Shown: piece by piece, positions 34,596 to 43,638 of the stretch
Layout: every line of letters begins with the position of its first letter
Position numbering within the stretch: the stretch's first letter is position 1
Source: Stenomitos frigidus ULC18
GTDB lineage: Bacteria; Cyanobacteriota; Cyanobacteriia; Leptolyngbyales; Leptolyngbyaceae
Direction of reading: 5' to 3'
DNA length: 64,000 nt
Assembly: GCF_003003795.1 (NCBI RefSeq)
Contig: NZ_PVWK01000056.1
Coordinates: 1-64,000 of the forward strand
The notes under the pieces: generated by a model
What the model saw: the letters and a program-made list of their open reading frames with translations, nothing else
The model's database searches: none
Told to the model about the DNA's origin: nothing
Program-made: the position numbers and the translations under genes

Positions 34596-36401
34596 ATGAG
34601 CCCCAGCCCAGCCGCTTCACTGTCATCGATCCAGATTGCTGCAGCCGACCAATCTACACGAGTAACGGCTGTGCCCCAGAAGCGGGAAGCATTGCTGGAA
34701 CTGGTTTTAGATCACATGCCTCATTGTGTCTTCTGGAAAGATGTGAATTCAGTGTATTTAGGCTGTAATCGGCCTTGGGCAGAGCTAGTCGGCATTGCAG
34801 ACCCTGCGACGATCGTCGGCAAAACCGATCACGATCTACCCTGGGCAGAGGGAGAAGCGGATTCCTACGGTGCGCGTGATCGCCAGCTTATGCTAGCGGG
34901 TGAGCCTGACCTTCACAGCCTGACGAGCCGTCTGAAAGCCAATGGCGAACAACTTTGGTTCGATGCCAGCAGAGTGCCGCTTTTGGATACCAATGGTCAA
35001 GTGCTTGGCATTCTCTGTACCTTTGAAAACATCACCGAACGTCAGCAAGCAGCAGAAAAGCTGAACACCAGTGCCGAACTTTTACAACTGGTACTGGACA
35101 ACATTCCTCAAGCAATTTTCTGGAAGGATCGCAACTCAGTCTACATGGGTTGCAACAAGAACTGGGCACAGGCAGCCGGAATCAACCATTTTCAAGACGT
35201 CGTTGGCAAAACCGACTTTGAGTTATTCTGGACGCGAGAAGAAGCCGCATTGTACTGCGAGCAAGATCGTCAGGTGATGGAAACGGATACACCCGTGCTC
35301 CACCTCATTGAACATCGGCTACAGGCAGATGAAAAGCAGGCTTGGATTGATGTCAACAAAATTCCCATTCGTGATGTTGAGGGAAACGTCATCGGCATTT
35401 TAGGCACGATCGAAGATATTACCGATCGCAAGCAGGCAGAGGTGTCGCTCTTGGCTTCTGAGCAGCAGTTGCGCCAGCGAACACAGCAGTTGGAACAAAC
35501 GCTGCATGACCTGCAGCAAACCCAGGCACAGCTAGTACAGACTGAAAAAATGTCGAGTCTGGGGCAACTGGTCGCTGGTGTGGCGCATGAGATTAACAAT
35601 CCGGTGAATTTTATTTATGGTAATTTGACCCACGCCAATACCTACACGAAGGATTTGCGGAAGCTCGTGCAGCTTTACCAGCAACATCACCCCAATCCGG
35701 CTCCCGAAGTGCAGGCAGAAGCAGAGGCGATCGACCTGGACTTTCTAATGGAGGATCTACCCAAGCTCATGGCATCGATGAAAGTGGGAGCAGAGCGGAT
35801 TCAGCAAATTGTGCGCTCGCTTCGCAACTTCTCACGGACGGATGAGGCCGCAATGAAAGCGGTCAATATTCATGAAGGCATTGAGAGCACGCTGCTAATT
35901 CTCCACAGCCGCCTGAAAGACAGCCACGATCACCCCGACATTCAAATCGTTAAGGACTATGGCGAGCTACCCCATATCGAATGCTATGCCGGGCCGCTCA
36001 ATCAAGTGCTGATGAATGTGCTGGCAAATGCGATCGATGCGCTGGATGAGGCGGTAGTCAGTGGTCGGTGGCCAATGGTCGATGGCATGAAGCCAGACAG
36101 TGGGAACGAGAAAACGGACAACGCACGCCCCACAATCACCATTCAGACCGAACAATTGCACGACGATCGGATTGCCATTCGGATTCGTGATAATGGACCA
36201 GGCATGCCAGAAGCCGTGAGAACGCGACTGTTTGACCCCTTTTTTACCACTAAACCCGTTGGTCATGGCACCGGGCTCGGCCTTTCCATTAGCTACCAGA
36301 TTGTGACCGAAAAGCATAAAGGAACGCTTCAATGCTTCTCAGAATTGGGACAGGGCAGTGAGTTTAGGATTGAGATTCCGATGCGGCAGAGTGAGGTGTG
36401 A
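34596..36401 (+). CDS. Double-PAS sensor histidine kinase
   Basis: 601 residues, soluble. Two tandem PAS domains (about 30-150 and 160-280) are clearly duplicated: LDHMPHCVFWKDVNSVYLGCN and LDNIPQAIFWKDRNSVYMGCN. A coiled coil follows (QQLEQTLHDLQQTQAQL). The phospho-acceptor His is in GQLVAGVAHEINNPVNF. ATPase boxes are NVLANAIDAL, DNGPGMPE and GTGLGLSIS. The GVAHEINNPVNF kinase type is widespread in cyanobacteria. No cognate regulator is adjacent. Confidence 0.92.
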   Translation: MSPSPAASLSSIQIAAADQSTRVTAVPQKREALLELVLDHMPHCVFWKDVNSVYLGCNRPWAELVGIADPATIVGKTDHDLPWAEGEADSYGARDRQLMLAGEPDLHSLTSRLKANGEQLWFDASRVPLLDTNGQVLGILCTFENITERQQAAEKLNTSAELLQLVLDNIPQAIFWKDRNSVYMGCNKNWAQAAGINHFQDVVGKTDFELFWTREEAALYCEQDRQVMETDTPVLHLIEHRLQADEKQAWIDVNKIPIRDVEGNVIGILGTIEDITDRKQAEVSLLASEQQLRQRTQQLEQTLHDLQQTQAQLVQTEKMSSLGQLVAGVAHEINNPVNFIYGNLTHANTYTKDLRKLVQLYQQHHPNPAPEVQAEAEAIDLDFLMEDLPKLMASMKVGAERIQQIVRSLRNFSRTDEAAMKAVNIHEGIESTLLILHSRLKDSHDHPDIQIVKDYGELPHIECYAGPLNQVLMNVLANAIDALDEAVVSGRWPMVDGMKPDSGNEKTDNARPTITIQTEQLHDDRIAIRIRDNGPGMPEAVRTRLFDPFFTTKPVGHGTGLGLSISYQIVTEKHKGTLQCFSELGQGSEFRIEIPMRQSEV

Positions 36402-36490
36402 GGGGAGCGAAGGGATTTTTGAGTAGCGCTTTGGGCCGCTACGCTAGAGAGTTTTGAGTTTTGCATTTTGAATTCCCACTCCCCTGCCTT

Positions 36491-36916
36491 CTATTCAGCC
36501 TCTGCCAACACCGCTTTCAGCGCCTCAATGCCGACCTGAGCCACTTCGATATCTTCTTCATCGCTACCAGAGCCGACACCGATCGCGCCAACGACTTCAC
36601 CATCAATGGTGATTGGGAGTCCACCGGCAATGGGTGCATAGCGCAGGCCAGTGGCTAGAGCAATGCCAACACCGAGTTCGGCCGGGAGTGTCCCAGTTTG
36701 CGTGCGATGAGAGGCGGCAGTGATTGCTTTTTGCATGGCGGAATGCTGGCTGAGCAGCTTGGCTCCTTCCATGCGCTCAAAGGCCAGCAAGTTACCCCCC
36801 CGATCGACAATAGCGACACACTGCGGCACACCCATTGTCTCAGCGTGGGCGATCGCGGCTCTTAGTACAACGCGTGCACCTGCGATCGATAAATCCAAAA
36901 TCTTCTTTACATACAT
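36491..36916 (-). CDS. GlcG/HbpS-family (DUF336) protein
   Basis: 141 residues: CVAIVDRGGNLLAFERMEGAKLLS, AITAASHRTQTG, and PIAGGLPITIDGEVVGAIGVGSGSDEED. This matches the GlcG/HbpS/PduO-C fold, whose members bind heme or cobalamin or act as accessory proteins in glycolate and diol pathways. Function here is unassigned. It precedes the BMP lipoprotein gene's 3' end, transcribed on the same strand. Confidence 0.85.
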   Translation of the reverse strand: MYVKKILDLSIAGARVVLRAAIAHAETMGVPQCVAIVDRGGNLLAFERMEGAKLLSQHSAMQKAITAASHRTQTGTLPAELGVGIALATGLRYAPIAGGLPITIDGEVVGAIGVGSGSDEEDIEVAQVGIEALKAVLAEAE

Positions 36917-37044
36917 TCTGCATCAGCTCCATCGACGAAATCATTGCTATCCCCTGCTAGGGGCAGGTTTCGCACAAATTCTCTTGCTACAACCGTGCAA
37001 TTGCGCCTAAACCTGCCCTTACAGGCGTTGTGCTGGTTAGAAAC

Positions 37045-38232
37045 CTAAGTGTTCTTGGGATCGCCAAGGACGCCTTCGACGAGCCAGTCGATCGTTTCCA
37101 GCTGCGGATCTTGCAGCGTGTACTGCTTTCCGGCTGGAATGACGACTTTGCCTTTGTTGTCCTTGAGTTCGCCCTTAAAGATTACTAAACTACCGCCGAG
37201 GAATTTTGCTTTTGCCTCATCTGCCGCTTTTTTAGCCGTTTCACTCACAGCGGGGCCATAGGGTGAATTCTTGCAGTACTCTTCCTTCAGCCCACCGCGA
37301 ATGACGTGTGGAATGCCGCCATTCATCAACGTCTTACCGGCACTGATCAGCTCTGCGTAGTTAGTATAGATTTTGGCCCAGTTCCATTCCACGCCTGTCA
37401 GGTAGCCTTTAGGAGCCAGACTGGACTGGTCAATATGGTAGCCGCAGGAAAACACACCCCGTTTTTCAGCTGTGGTGATGACGACTTTCAAATTATCGAC
37501 TCGGCTGATAATCACATCGGCTCCTTGATCAATCAGGCTGTTGGTGGCTTCGGCTTCCTTGACCGGCAGCGACCAATCGCCTGTGAAAATCGCCTGTACT
37601 TTTAGATCTGGCTTGACGCTGCGAGCGCCAAGAGCGAAGGCGTTGACTTCTCGGATCACGATCGGAATTGGTTTGGGTACGACATAGCCCAACTTGCCTG
37701 TTTTTGAGGTGTAGGCTGCCACAATCCCGGCAATGTAGGCAGGCTCTAACAAATAGCCCAGATACGAACCCACATTCTTAGGGTGAACGCCTTCTTTATA
37801 GAGCGCACCGGGATGGAAAAACTGCACTTCGGGGAACTCTACCGCCATCTTTAAAATATGTGGATCGTAATAGCCATAGGAGGCTGGAAACAGGACTTGC
37901 ACCCCGTTTTCCTTGATCATGTTCCGCATGACTTCCTGCACTTCGACGGTTTCGGGCACGCTCGCCTGATCCACCGTTTTGACCCCACTGACTTTGGCAA
38001 CAGCAGCCTCGCCTTCTGCATGGGATTGGTTGTAGCCATAATCATCTTTAGGGCCAACGTAGATGTAGCCGATCGTCAACGTTTTGACTGCCGTTGCGCT
38101 GGGGGCGGTCTGGGTTTGCGGCGGCGCTGGCGTACAGCCTGTCCAGAAACGCGAGGTGGCTCCAAACGCCCCTGCAGCGAGCAGACCCCGTATGACGGTG
38201 CGACGTTTGAGTGAAGAAGATCCGATCGTCAT
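37045..38232 (-). CDS. BMP-family substrate-binding lipoprotein
   Basis: 395 residues from the ATG at 38232, which follows AAGGAG. A twin-arginine signal (KRRTVIRGLLAAGAFG) and a Cys in FWTGCTPAPP suggest a Tat-exported lipoprotein. The mature part is a periplasmic binding fold of the BMP/PnrA class (IGYIYVGPKDDYGYNQSHAEG, HPGALYKEGVHPKNVGSYLG). Such proteins feed ABC transporters for nucleosides and similar ligands. No permease or ATPase genes lie alongside, so the partner is elsewhere. The ligand is inferred only to class. Confidence 0.88.
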   Translation of the reverse strand: MTIGSSSLKRRTVIRGLLAAGAFGATSRFWTGCTPAPPQTQTAPSATAVKTLTIGYIYVGPKDDYGYNQSHAEGEAAVAKVSGVKTVDQASVPETVEVQEVMRNMIKENGVQVLFPASYGYYDPHILKMAVEFPEVQFFHPGALYKEGVHPKNVGSYLGYLLEPAYIAGIVAAYTSKTGKLGYVVPKPIPIVIREVNAFALGARSVKPDLKVQAIFTGDWSLPVKEAEATNSLIDQGADVIISRVDNLKVVITTAEKRGVFSCGYHIDQSSLAPKGYLTGVEWNWAKIYTNYAELISAGKTLMNGGIPHVIRGGLKEEYCKNSPYGPAVSETAKKAADEAKAKFLGGSLVIFKGELKDNKGKVVIPAGKQYTLQDPQLETIDWLVEGVLGDPKNT

Positions 38233-38342
38233 GGCATGAGACTCCTTAAAGCAGCAGGGAAACACATGTAGCGTTCACTTTTCGGCACAAAAGCAACTGC
38301 AGAGGCTCTGCAGTGAGGACACTTTATCACTCTGTCTGACCG

Positions 38343-38951
38343 TTAAACTGCTTTGAAAACCAATGCTTGAATGTTGTAAGACGGGTAGCGATCGAGCCCA
38401 AGGTTCACCCTGATGCTGTCCGGCACAGCCTTGGTAGGCACTGGCACAAACCTCAGGCGTGTGTAGAACGGCACTCGATGGGGTTGACTGGCTAAATAGA
38501 GTGGCAGTATCGCTTCTTGAGTAAGCCGTTGCACCAGGCACGATCCGTGTCCCTGACCGCGCCATTGAGCATCAATGTACACGAGATACGCCTCGGAATG
38601 GGTTTCGTAGCAAAAGAGTTTGGCGCATCCAATCACGTTGCCACGCCATTCAACCACCCAGACGTTTGAGAGCGATCGGTCAATCCACTGATTTGCTCGC
38701 AGTGCCAGGGCGAAAATTAGTCCCAGAGCCACGGCATGTGAGTAGAACCCATATAGGATCAGCACTAGCAAAAGGCCCATAGCAACCGCGATCGCTCCCA
38801 CCCCTTGATTAGGAAGTGGACGCGTCCACCAGGGTTTATGAGGCTGAAGCGATCGATAAAATTGGTCAATGAGTCGATTAACGGCTCTGCGATCGCCCCT
38901 TGTAGCAGGACGAATCAGACATTGGGGCGATCGGGGAACATGCTGCACCAT
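38343..38951 (-). CDS. Membrane-anchored GNAT acetyltransferase
   Basis: 202 residues. The GNAT fold is split by a hydrophobic hairpin at about 48-85 (VGAIAVAMGLLLVLILYGF, AVALGLIFALAL). The acetyl-CoA loop lies in VYIDAQWRGQGHGSCLVQRL. Strands ending VPFYTRLRFVPVP close the domain. The membrane insertion within the fold is typical of a cyanobacterial subgroup of unknown substrate. It is divergent from the amidohydrolase gene at 39062. Confidence 0.8.
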   Translation of the reverse strand: MVQHVPRSPQCLIRPATRGDRRAVNRLIDQFYRSLQPHKPWWTRPLPNQGVGAIAVAMGLLLVLILYGFYSHAVALGLIFALALRANQWIDRSLSNVWVVEWRGNVIGCAKLFCYETHSEAYLVYIDAQWRGQGHGSCLVQRLTQEAILPLYLASQPHRVPFYTRLRFVPVPTKAVPDSIRVNLGLDRYPSYNIQALVFKAV

Positions 38952-39061
38952 AGAAAAATAGAGGTTGCCAGTTAAAGCCCTCGCCTAAAGTCGCTAAAGT
39001 AGATCTATTGCGATCGGTAATCCTTTCAGGATGCCCAGGGTTTCTTTGAGAGGCACACGCT

Positions 39062-40273
39062 ATGGTTTCGACTTCCCTATCCCCACACCCGATTGATACG
39101 TCGCGCATTCGCGCCACGATTCAGTCCTTGCAGCCTGAGCTAGTCGAGTGGCGTAGGCAGCTACACCAAAAACCAGAATTGGGTTTTCGGGAGCAGTTAA
39201 CGGCAGCGTTTATTGCTCAAAAACTAGAAGCATGGGGCATTGAGCATGAGACAGGGATTGCTCAAACGGGGATTGCTGCAATTATTCGGGGCACCCGTCC
39301 TGGTCGCGTGCTGGGGATTCGCGCCGATATGGATGCACTGCCCATTCAAGAAGAAAATACGGTTGCTTACAAATCGCAACACGATGGCGTGATGCACGCC
39401 TGTGGTCATGATGGGCATGTCACGATCGCCCTCGGCACCGCGCGTTATCTAGCGCAACACCGAGACGCTTTCGCTGGCACGGTCAAAATCATCTTCCAAC
39501 CCGCTGAAGAAGGGCCAGGTGGAGCGAAGCCCATGATTGAGGCAGGCGTGCTCAAAAATCCTGATGTGGATGCCATGATTGGTTTGCATTTATGGAATAA
39601 CTTGCCGTTGGGAACGATCGGCGTTCGTAGTGGCGCGCTGATGGCGGCAGTCGAACTGTTTAACTGCACGATTCTGGGTAAAGGTGGGCACGGCGCGATG
39701 CCGCACCAGACGATCGATTCCATTGTGGTTGCCTCGCAAGTAGTGACGGCGCTGCAAACGATCGTGTCGCGCAATGTAGACCCGATCCAATCAGCGGTGG
39801 TGACGGTGGGCAAGTTACATGCGGGTACGGCGCATAACGTCATTGCTGCCACAGCCAAAATGAGTGGCACTGTACGCTATTTCAACCCTCAATTTGATGG
39901 GTTTTTCAAGCAACGCCTTGAGCAAATTGTGAGAGGGATCTGCCAAAGTCACGGTGCGGATTACACGCTGGAATACTACAGTCTGTATCCACCTGTGATT
40001 AATGATGAGCGCATTGCAGGTTTGGTGCGATCGGTGGCTGAAACGGTTATCGAATCTCCGCTTGGCGTTGTCCCGCAATGCCAAACAATGGGCGGCGAAG
40101 ATATGTCCTTTTTCCTTCAGGAAATTCCTGGCTGCTATTTCTTCCTCGGTTCCGCGAACGCTGACAAGGATCTGGCGTATCCCCACCATCATCCTCGGTT
40201 TAACTTTGATGAAACGGCTTTGGGCATGGGTGTTGAAATCTTTGTCCGCTGTGTGGAGCAGTATTGCCGCTAA
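39062..40273 (+). CDS. M20-family amidohydrolase (N-acyl-amino-acid hydrolase type)
   Basis: 403 residues of the M20D/HipO-ILR1 class: RRQLHQKPELGFREQLTAAF, metal ligands in MHACGHDGHV, Glu pair in IFQPAEEGPGGAKPM, and the C-terminal His in YPHHHPRFNFDE. These di-metal enzymes hydrolyse N-acylated amino acids such as hippurate or auxin conjugates; the natural substrate is unknown. The integron begins just downstream. Confidence 0.9.
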   Translation: MVSTSLSPHPIDTSRIRATIQSLQPELVEWRRQLHQKPELGFREQLTAAFIAQKLEAWGIEHETGIAQTGIAAIIRGTRPGRVLGIRADMDALPIQEENTVAYKSQHDGVMHACGHDGHVTIALGTARYLAQHRDAFAGTVKIIFQPAEEGPGGAKPMIEAGVLKNPDVDAMIGLHLWNNLPLGTIGVRSGALMAAVELFNCTILGKGGHGAMPHQTIDSIVVASQVVTALQTIVSRNVDPIQSAVVTVGKLHAGTAHNVIAATAKMSGTVRYFNPQFDGFFKQRLEQIVRGICQSHGADYTLEYYSLYPPVINDERIAGLVRSVAETVIESPLGVVPQCQTMGGEDMSFFLQEIPGCYFFLGSANADKDLAYPHHHPRFNFDETALGMGVEIFVRCVEQYCR

Positions 40274-40330
40274 GTCTAGTTAGGATGATTGCTACACAGT
40301 GATGGTGATTGTGAATGCACGATCGGCTGG

Positions 40331-40512
40331 AATGAGAAAGCAAACTCCCCTTTTGTTTGGGGGAAACACCAAAATGAGTACGCGATCGACTGAAATGAGT
40401 AAGCAAATGCTTAAAACAAGTAAGCATATGACCTTTTTGCTTACGGAAACTACTGAAACGAGAAAGCAAATCGCAGTTTGAGAAAGCAAACAAGCAAAAT
40501 GAGAAAGCAAAT
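40331..40512. repeat. 21-bp-period direct repeats beside the integron
   Basis: Seven copies of (A/T)(A/T/C)GAGAAAGCAAA or close variants start at about 40332, 40374, 40395, 40416, 40458, 40478 and 40499. Spacings are 20-21 or 42 bp. The array lies between the amidohydrolase stop and the integrase stop. Confidence 0.7.
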
Positions 40513-40557
40513 AGCCATTTTGCCCATTGAATCAGTCGTAAAAAGCAAGCGACGCTC

Positions 40558-41520
40558 TTAGTCGTCCAATGGGCTTCTCACGCCTTTTCCACCTCGGTTT
40601 AAAACGTGCGTGTAGATCATCGTTGTCTTGACATCCCTATGTCCCAACAACTCCTGAATCGTGCGGATGTCATACCCGCTCTCTAACAGATGAGTCGCAA
40701 AGCTATGTCGAAACGTGTGACAGCCAATGCGCTTAGTGAGCTTTGCACCCCTCGCCGCCTGTTTGACCGCTTTTTGCACGCCACTCTCATGCAGGTGATG
40801 CCGACACATCAACCCGTTGCGTGGATCTTTGGCAACCTGACTAGCCGGAAACACATACTGCCAAAGCCATTCGCGGTCGGCATTGGGATACTTACGCTCT
40901 AGTGCAAAAGGCAGAGGCACGGCTCCAAACCCTCGACTCAAGTCCCGTTGGTGCTGCCGCTGTACACCCACGAGATGATCTCGCAATTCCACTGCTACGC
41001 TCGATGGCAGCATCGTCACACGGCTCTTGCTACCTTTGCCGTCCCTGACCAGGATTTGCTGTTGAGCAAAGTCAACATCCTTGACGCGCAAGCGCAGCCC
41101 TTCGATCAAGCGGAGACCACTACCGTAAAGCAGCTTCACGATCAGTTGATACACGCCATCACACAGGTGGATTACTGCTAATGCCTCCTGCTTGGTCATC
41201 ACCGTCGGCACATACTGCGGTCGCTTGGCGCGAACCGCATCGATACCCATCATGTCCAGATTGAGCACCTCCCGATAGAGAAACAACAAGGCGCTGAGGG
41301 CTTGATTTTGTGTCGAAGCGGCTACCTGTCCTTCTACGGCTAGATGAGTCAGAAACGCTTCGATTTCAGCTTTGCCCATCTCTTTGGGGTGGCGCTTATT
41401 GTGAAACAGGATATAGCGGCGAATCCACTGCACGTAGGTTTCTTCGGTGCGGTAGGCATAGTGCTTAAGGCGAATAGCATCCCGCACCTGATCTAATAAT
41501 TTCTTAGGAGGTGGCTGCAT
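40558..41520 (-). CDS. intI: Integron integrase (IntI)
   Basis: 320 residues from the ATG at 41520 ([20 protein letters not shown]); the frame extends to a GTG at 41565. It is a tyrosine recombinase: Arg in [45 protein letters not shown] with the Tyr nucleophile. It carries the extra IntI patch that ordinary XerC/D lack ([15 protein letters not shown] to [18 protein letters not shown]). It should recombine attC hairpins with attI, capturing and shuffling cassettes. It is divergent from the seven-cassette array starting at 41816, the standard integron layout. Confidence 0.93.
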   Translation of the reverse strand: MQPPPKKLLDQVRDAIRLKHYAYRTEETYVQWIRRYILFHNKRHPKEMGKAEIEAFLTHLAVEGQVAASTQNQALSALLFLYREVLNLDMMGIDAVRAKRPQYVPTVMTKQEALAVIHLCDGVYQLIVKLLYGSGLRLIEGLRLRVKDVDFAQQQILVRDGKGSKSRVTMLPSSVAVELRDHLVGVQRQHQRDLSRGFGAVPLPFALERKYPNADREWLWQYVFPASQVAKDPRNGLMCRHHLHESGVQKAVKQAARGAKLTKRIGCHTFRHSFATHLLESGYDIRTIQELLGHRDVKTTMIYTHVLNRGGKGVRSPLDD

Positions 41521-41533
41521 AGAGATAAGTAGA

Positions 41534-41647
41534 TGTACTGCGTGTCTAATAGTACATTTGCTCACCTCCGTAAGGAATCTGAAAATATGCGGAAAGTTTC
41601 TCGCTATTTAGCTTAAGCGGCGTATTATGCAGAAACAATCTGCATAA
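41534..41647. promoter_or_regulatory. intI leader with two inverted repeats
   Basis: TGTACT (41534-41539) and AGTACA (41551-41556) form an 11-bp-spaced inverted repeat just upstream of intI. A second perfect repeat, TTATGCAGA / TCTGCATAA, is at 41625-41633 and 41639-41647. On the minus strand GGAGG with seven-base spacing leads to an ATG at 41557 that encodes only Met-Tyr-Tyr before TAG. These are candidate operator, attI-binding or leader signals; none matches a LexA box convincingly. Confidence 0.4.
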
Positions 41648-41815
41648 GTGGTAAATTTCGGGTGTTATGCCGAATCATTCTACCTATCTACCCCAATTGG
41701 GATCTTAGGCGGAAAACTTCAGTCTATTAATAGTTAGACATCTCCCTTGCGCTGACCGAATATATGAATTCCCTATAACTACCTTCGTTTTAGTGATAGG
41801 AAAGTTAGAAGCGCG

Positions 41816-41822
41816 GTTAGGC
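41816..41822 (+). other. attI core site (GTTAGGC), left edge of cassette 1
   Basis: GTTAGGC fits the GTTRRRY crossover consensus. It lies about 300 bp from the intI start and 40 bp before the first cassette gene. The attI region should extend leftwards from here. Confidence 0.65.
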
Positions 41823-41861
41823 ATGTGAAGAAGTACGCTATGAGTTGGTGGAGAAGGAGTT

Positions 41862-42368
41862 GTGGCAGTTAATAACGGACTCATTATTACGCTCTTTATT
41901 CTAGTTGCAACAAGCCTAGCCGTTGGCTATGGTTTTGGCGTTAAAGCTCAACATTTTCCCTTTACCGCAGAAATTGGATTTAGTGAGCAACAATGGCAAT
42001 TCTTGCGGTGGTGGGTCAAGTTAGCCTTAATTACTGGGGTTTTGTTACCGATTTTCTTGTTTATTCAGGCTTGGGGACAACCTTCCTTATTGATATTCTG
42101 GGGGAGTTACCTGCTGGTAGTAGCTGTGCAATTAATTTCGGAGCGTGTGTTTAGTCGGTGGTTAGTACCCAGTATCGTTGTACCCATTGGCTTTTTCTAC
42201 ACTGTTTTTCGGTTGTGGCAATTACTGGATGGATTCACACACCTACCATTGTCCCGTTTGGCATTGGTGGGTTTTGTTGGTGTTGTACTGTTCTGGGCTG
42301 CAAACTTGGCGATGTTGATGATGATGGCGATTCCAACGGTCTACCAAGGACAGAAACTTCAAGAGTAG
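41862..42368 (+). CDS. Cassette 1: small membrane protein, unknown
   Basis: 168 residues with about five hydrophobic segments (starting IITLFILVATSLAVGYGF, then WWVKLALITGVLLPIFLFI). No family recognised. The start is a GTG at 41862 beside AAGGAG; spacing is tight, so a nearby start is possible. The gene occupies the first cassette (41816-42515), normally the best expressed position. Its AT-richer, HIP1-free DNA differs from the chromosomal genes around the integron. Confidence 0.75.
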   Translation: MAVNNGLIITLFILVATSLAVGYGFGVKAQHFPFTAEIGFSEQQWQFLRWWVKLALITGVLLPIFLFIQAWGQPSLLIFWGSYLLVVAVQLISERVFSRWLVPSIVVPIGFFYTVFRLWQLLDGFTHLPLSRLALVGFVGVVLFWAANLAMLMMMAIPTVYQGQKLQE

Positions 42369-42435
42369 ATTTTTAGGTTGAGACGGAGATCGCCTGCACT
42401 TAACAGATAGACTTAAGTTAAGAGAGGATACCTCT

Positions 42436-42522
42436 GTCTAACAAGCGCGCTGCACCGGAACGCCTCGATTTGGTTGTTGAATGGCAAAGATTATCTGCGC
42501 CCGGTGAGCGCGAACGTTATGC
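42436..42522 (+). repeat. attC site of cassette 1
   Basis: R'' GTCTAAC at 42436-42442 and R' GTTATGC at 42516-42522, 87 bp. Arms CGCGCTGCACCGG and, complemented, CGCGCTCACCGG pair except for one extra G, the extrahelical base expected of attC. Confidence 0.88.
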
Positions 42523-42621
42523 GGCTTCAAGCCTTAAGATTAATGTTAGTTTGATAGCTACGGATATTGGAATCAGTTATTCGAGACAGCATAAACACTT
42601 TTAGTCCTTCTGGGTCTTACG

Positions 42622-43416
42622 ATGCAGCTTGAATTAATTTCGAGATCGCCTACAAATCACGAAAATGGCAATAGCATCTTATTCGTTCACGGTGCGTATC
42701 ATGCTGCATGGTGTTGGGAAGAGCACTTTCTAGATTATTTTTCTAATTCTGGATATTTTGCCTATGCTCTCAGTTTACGGGGGCATGGAAACAGCGAGAG
42801 CTTTGCACTTCAGAAAGTGGGTTTCAACGAATATTTGGAAGATATCAAGCAAACCATACAAAAACTTGGTCAACAGACCATATTGGTAGGACACTCGCTT
42901 GGTGGAATGTTGGTTCAGAAATATATCGAGACAAATGCTGTACCTGCCGCAGTGATTATGTCCGCAACTACGCCACAGGGGCTGAATGCTGTAGGGAAAC
43001 GTCTTCTAAGTCTTTATCCAATCAAAACTATGCAAATGCTTTTGACAGGCAATCCTAATACCTTCTGGCATTCTTCCCAAGTCATCCAAAATATGTTTCT
43101 ATCCCCTGAAATAACTGAGGACAAGAAAAATCACTATACAAAACGGATTGTAAGTCAATCTGAACCGGGACATTTGATGTTAAAGGAGCTACCATCTCTG
43201 AAGTTTAACCGTCCGATAAAACCTCAGCGTATATTGGTGCTCAAAGGAAAAAAAGATGCATTAATTCAAGATAGAGAATGTAATATGCTTGCTGATATTC
43301 ATCAAGTTCGACCTGTCTTTCTAGACCAACTTCCTCATGATTTAATGTTGGGGGAAAATTGGAAGCTTGCAGCAGACACAACTTTGAATTGGCTACAAGC
43401 TGAAGGTTTGCATTAG
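42622..43416 (+). CDS. Cassette 2: alpha/beta hydrolase
   Basis: 264 residues with a complete alpha/beta-hydrolase triad: oxyanion motif FVHGAYHAAW, nucleophile Ser92 in VGHSLGG, Asp in LKGKKDALIQ and His in QLPHDLML. It looks like a soluble esterase/lipase-type enzyme (MenH/EstA-like). The substrate is unknown. It lies in cassette 42516-43543 with a 106-bp leader. Its low G+C and AAA/ATT-rich codons suggest recent acquisition. Confidence 0.88.
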   Translation: MQLELISRSPTNHENGNSILFVHGAYHAAWCWEEHFLDYFSNSGYFAYALSLRGHGNSESFALQKVGFNEYLEDIKQTIQKLGQQTILVGHSLGGMLVQKYIETNAVPAAVIMSATTPQGLNAVGKRLLSLYPIKTMQMLLTGNPNTFWHSSQVIQNMFLSPEITEDKKNHYTKRIVSQSEPGHLMLKELPSLKFNRPIKPQRILVLKGKKDALIQDRECNMLADIHQVRPVFLDQLPHDLMLGENWKLAADTTLNWLQAEGLH

Positions 43417-43463
43417 GTCTCAATACCATGAGGAGTTGTATGTTTACTACGCTAGCGATCGCC

Positions 43464-43550
43464 GCATAACAAACCTAGTGCAGCGGATTGACCAAAACCG
43501 CCTGGTGTTGCTGCAAAGTCTCTGGCAACCGCTGACTAGGAACGTTCTAC
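43464..43550 (+). repeat. attC site of cassette 2
   Basis: R'' GCATAAC at 43464-43470, R' GTTCTAC at 43544-43550, 87 bp. Arms CCTAGTGCAGCGG and (complemented) CCTAGTCAGCGG match apart from one extrahelical G. Confidence 0.88.
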
Positions 43551-43638
43551 TGCTTCGGTTAAAGGTTGAGACAGCGGTTTTGAGTTTGCAGATAATATGC
43601 AGAGATAATGCACTTTTGAAAGTAGGAGGCTGTTGATA

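Noticed and set aside
34442-34768. 108-codon plus-strand frame between bioD and the PAS kinase
   Set aside because: Most of it overlaps the kinase gene in another frame and it has no ribosome-binding site or family features.
40331-40512. CRISPR array
   Set aside because: The 21-bp period leaves no room for spacers and units are imperfect; there are no cas genes in the window.
41534-41556. LexA box controlling intI
   Set aside because: The repeat TGTACT-N11-AGTACA has the reverse order and wrong spacing compared with known cyanobacterial or proteobacterial LexA sites, so SOS control is not claimed.
43436-43636. 66-codon frame over the attC of cassette 2
   Set aside because: It lies almost wholly within the recombination site and its flanks; the attC explains the sequence.
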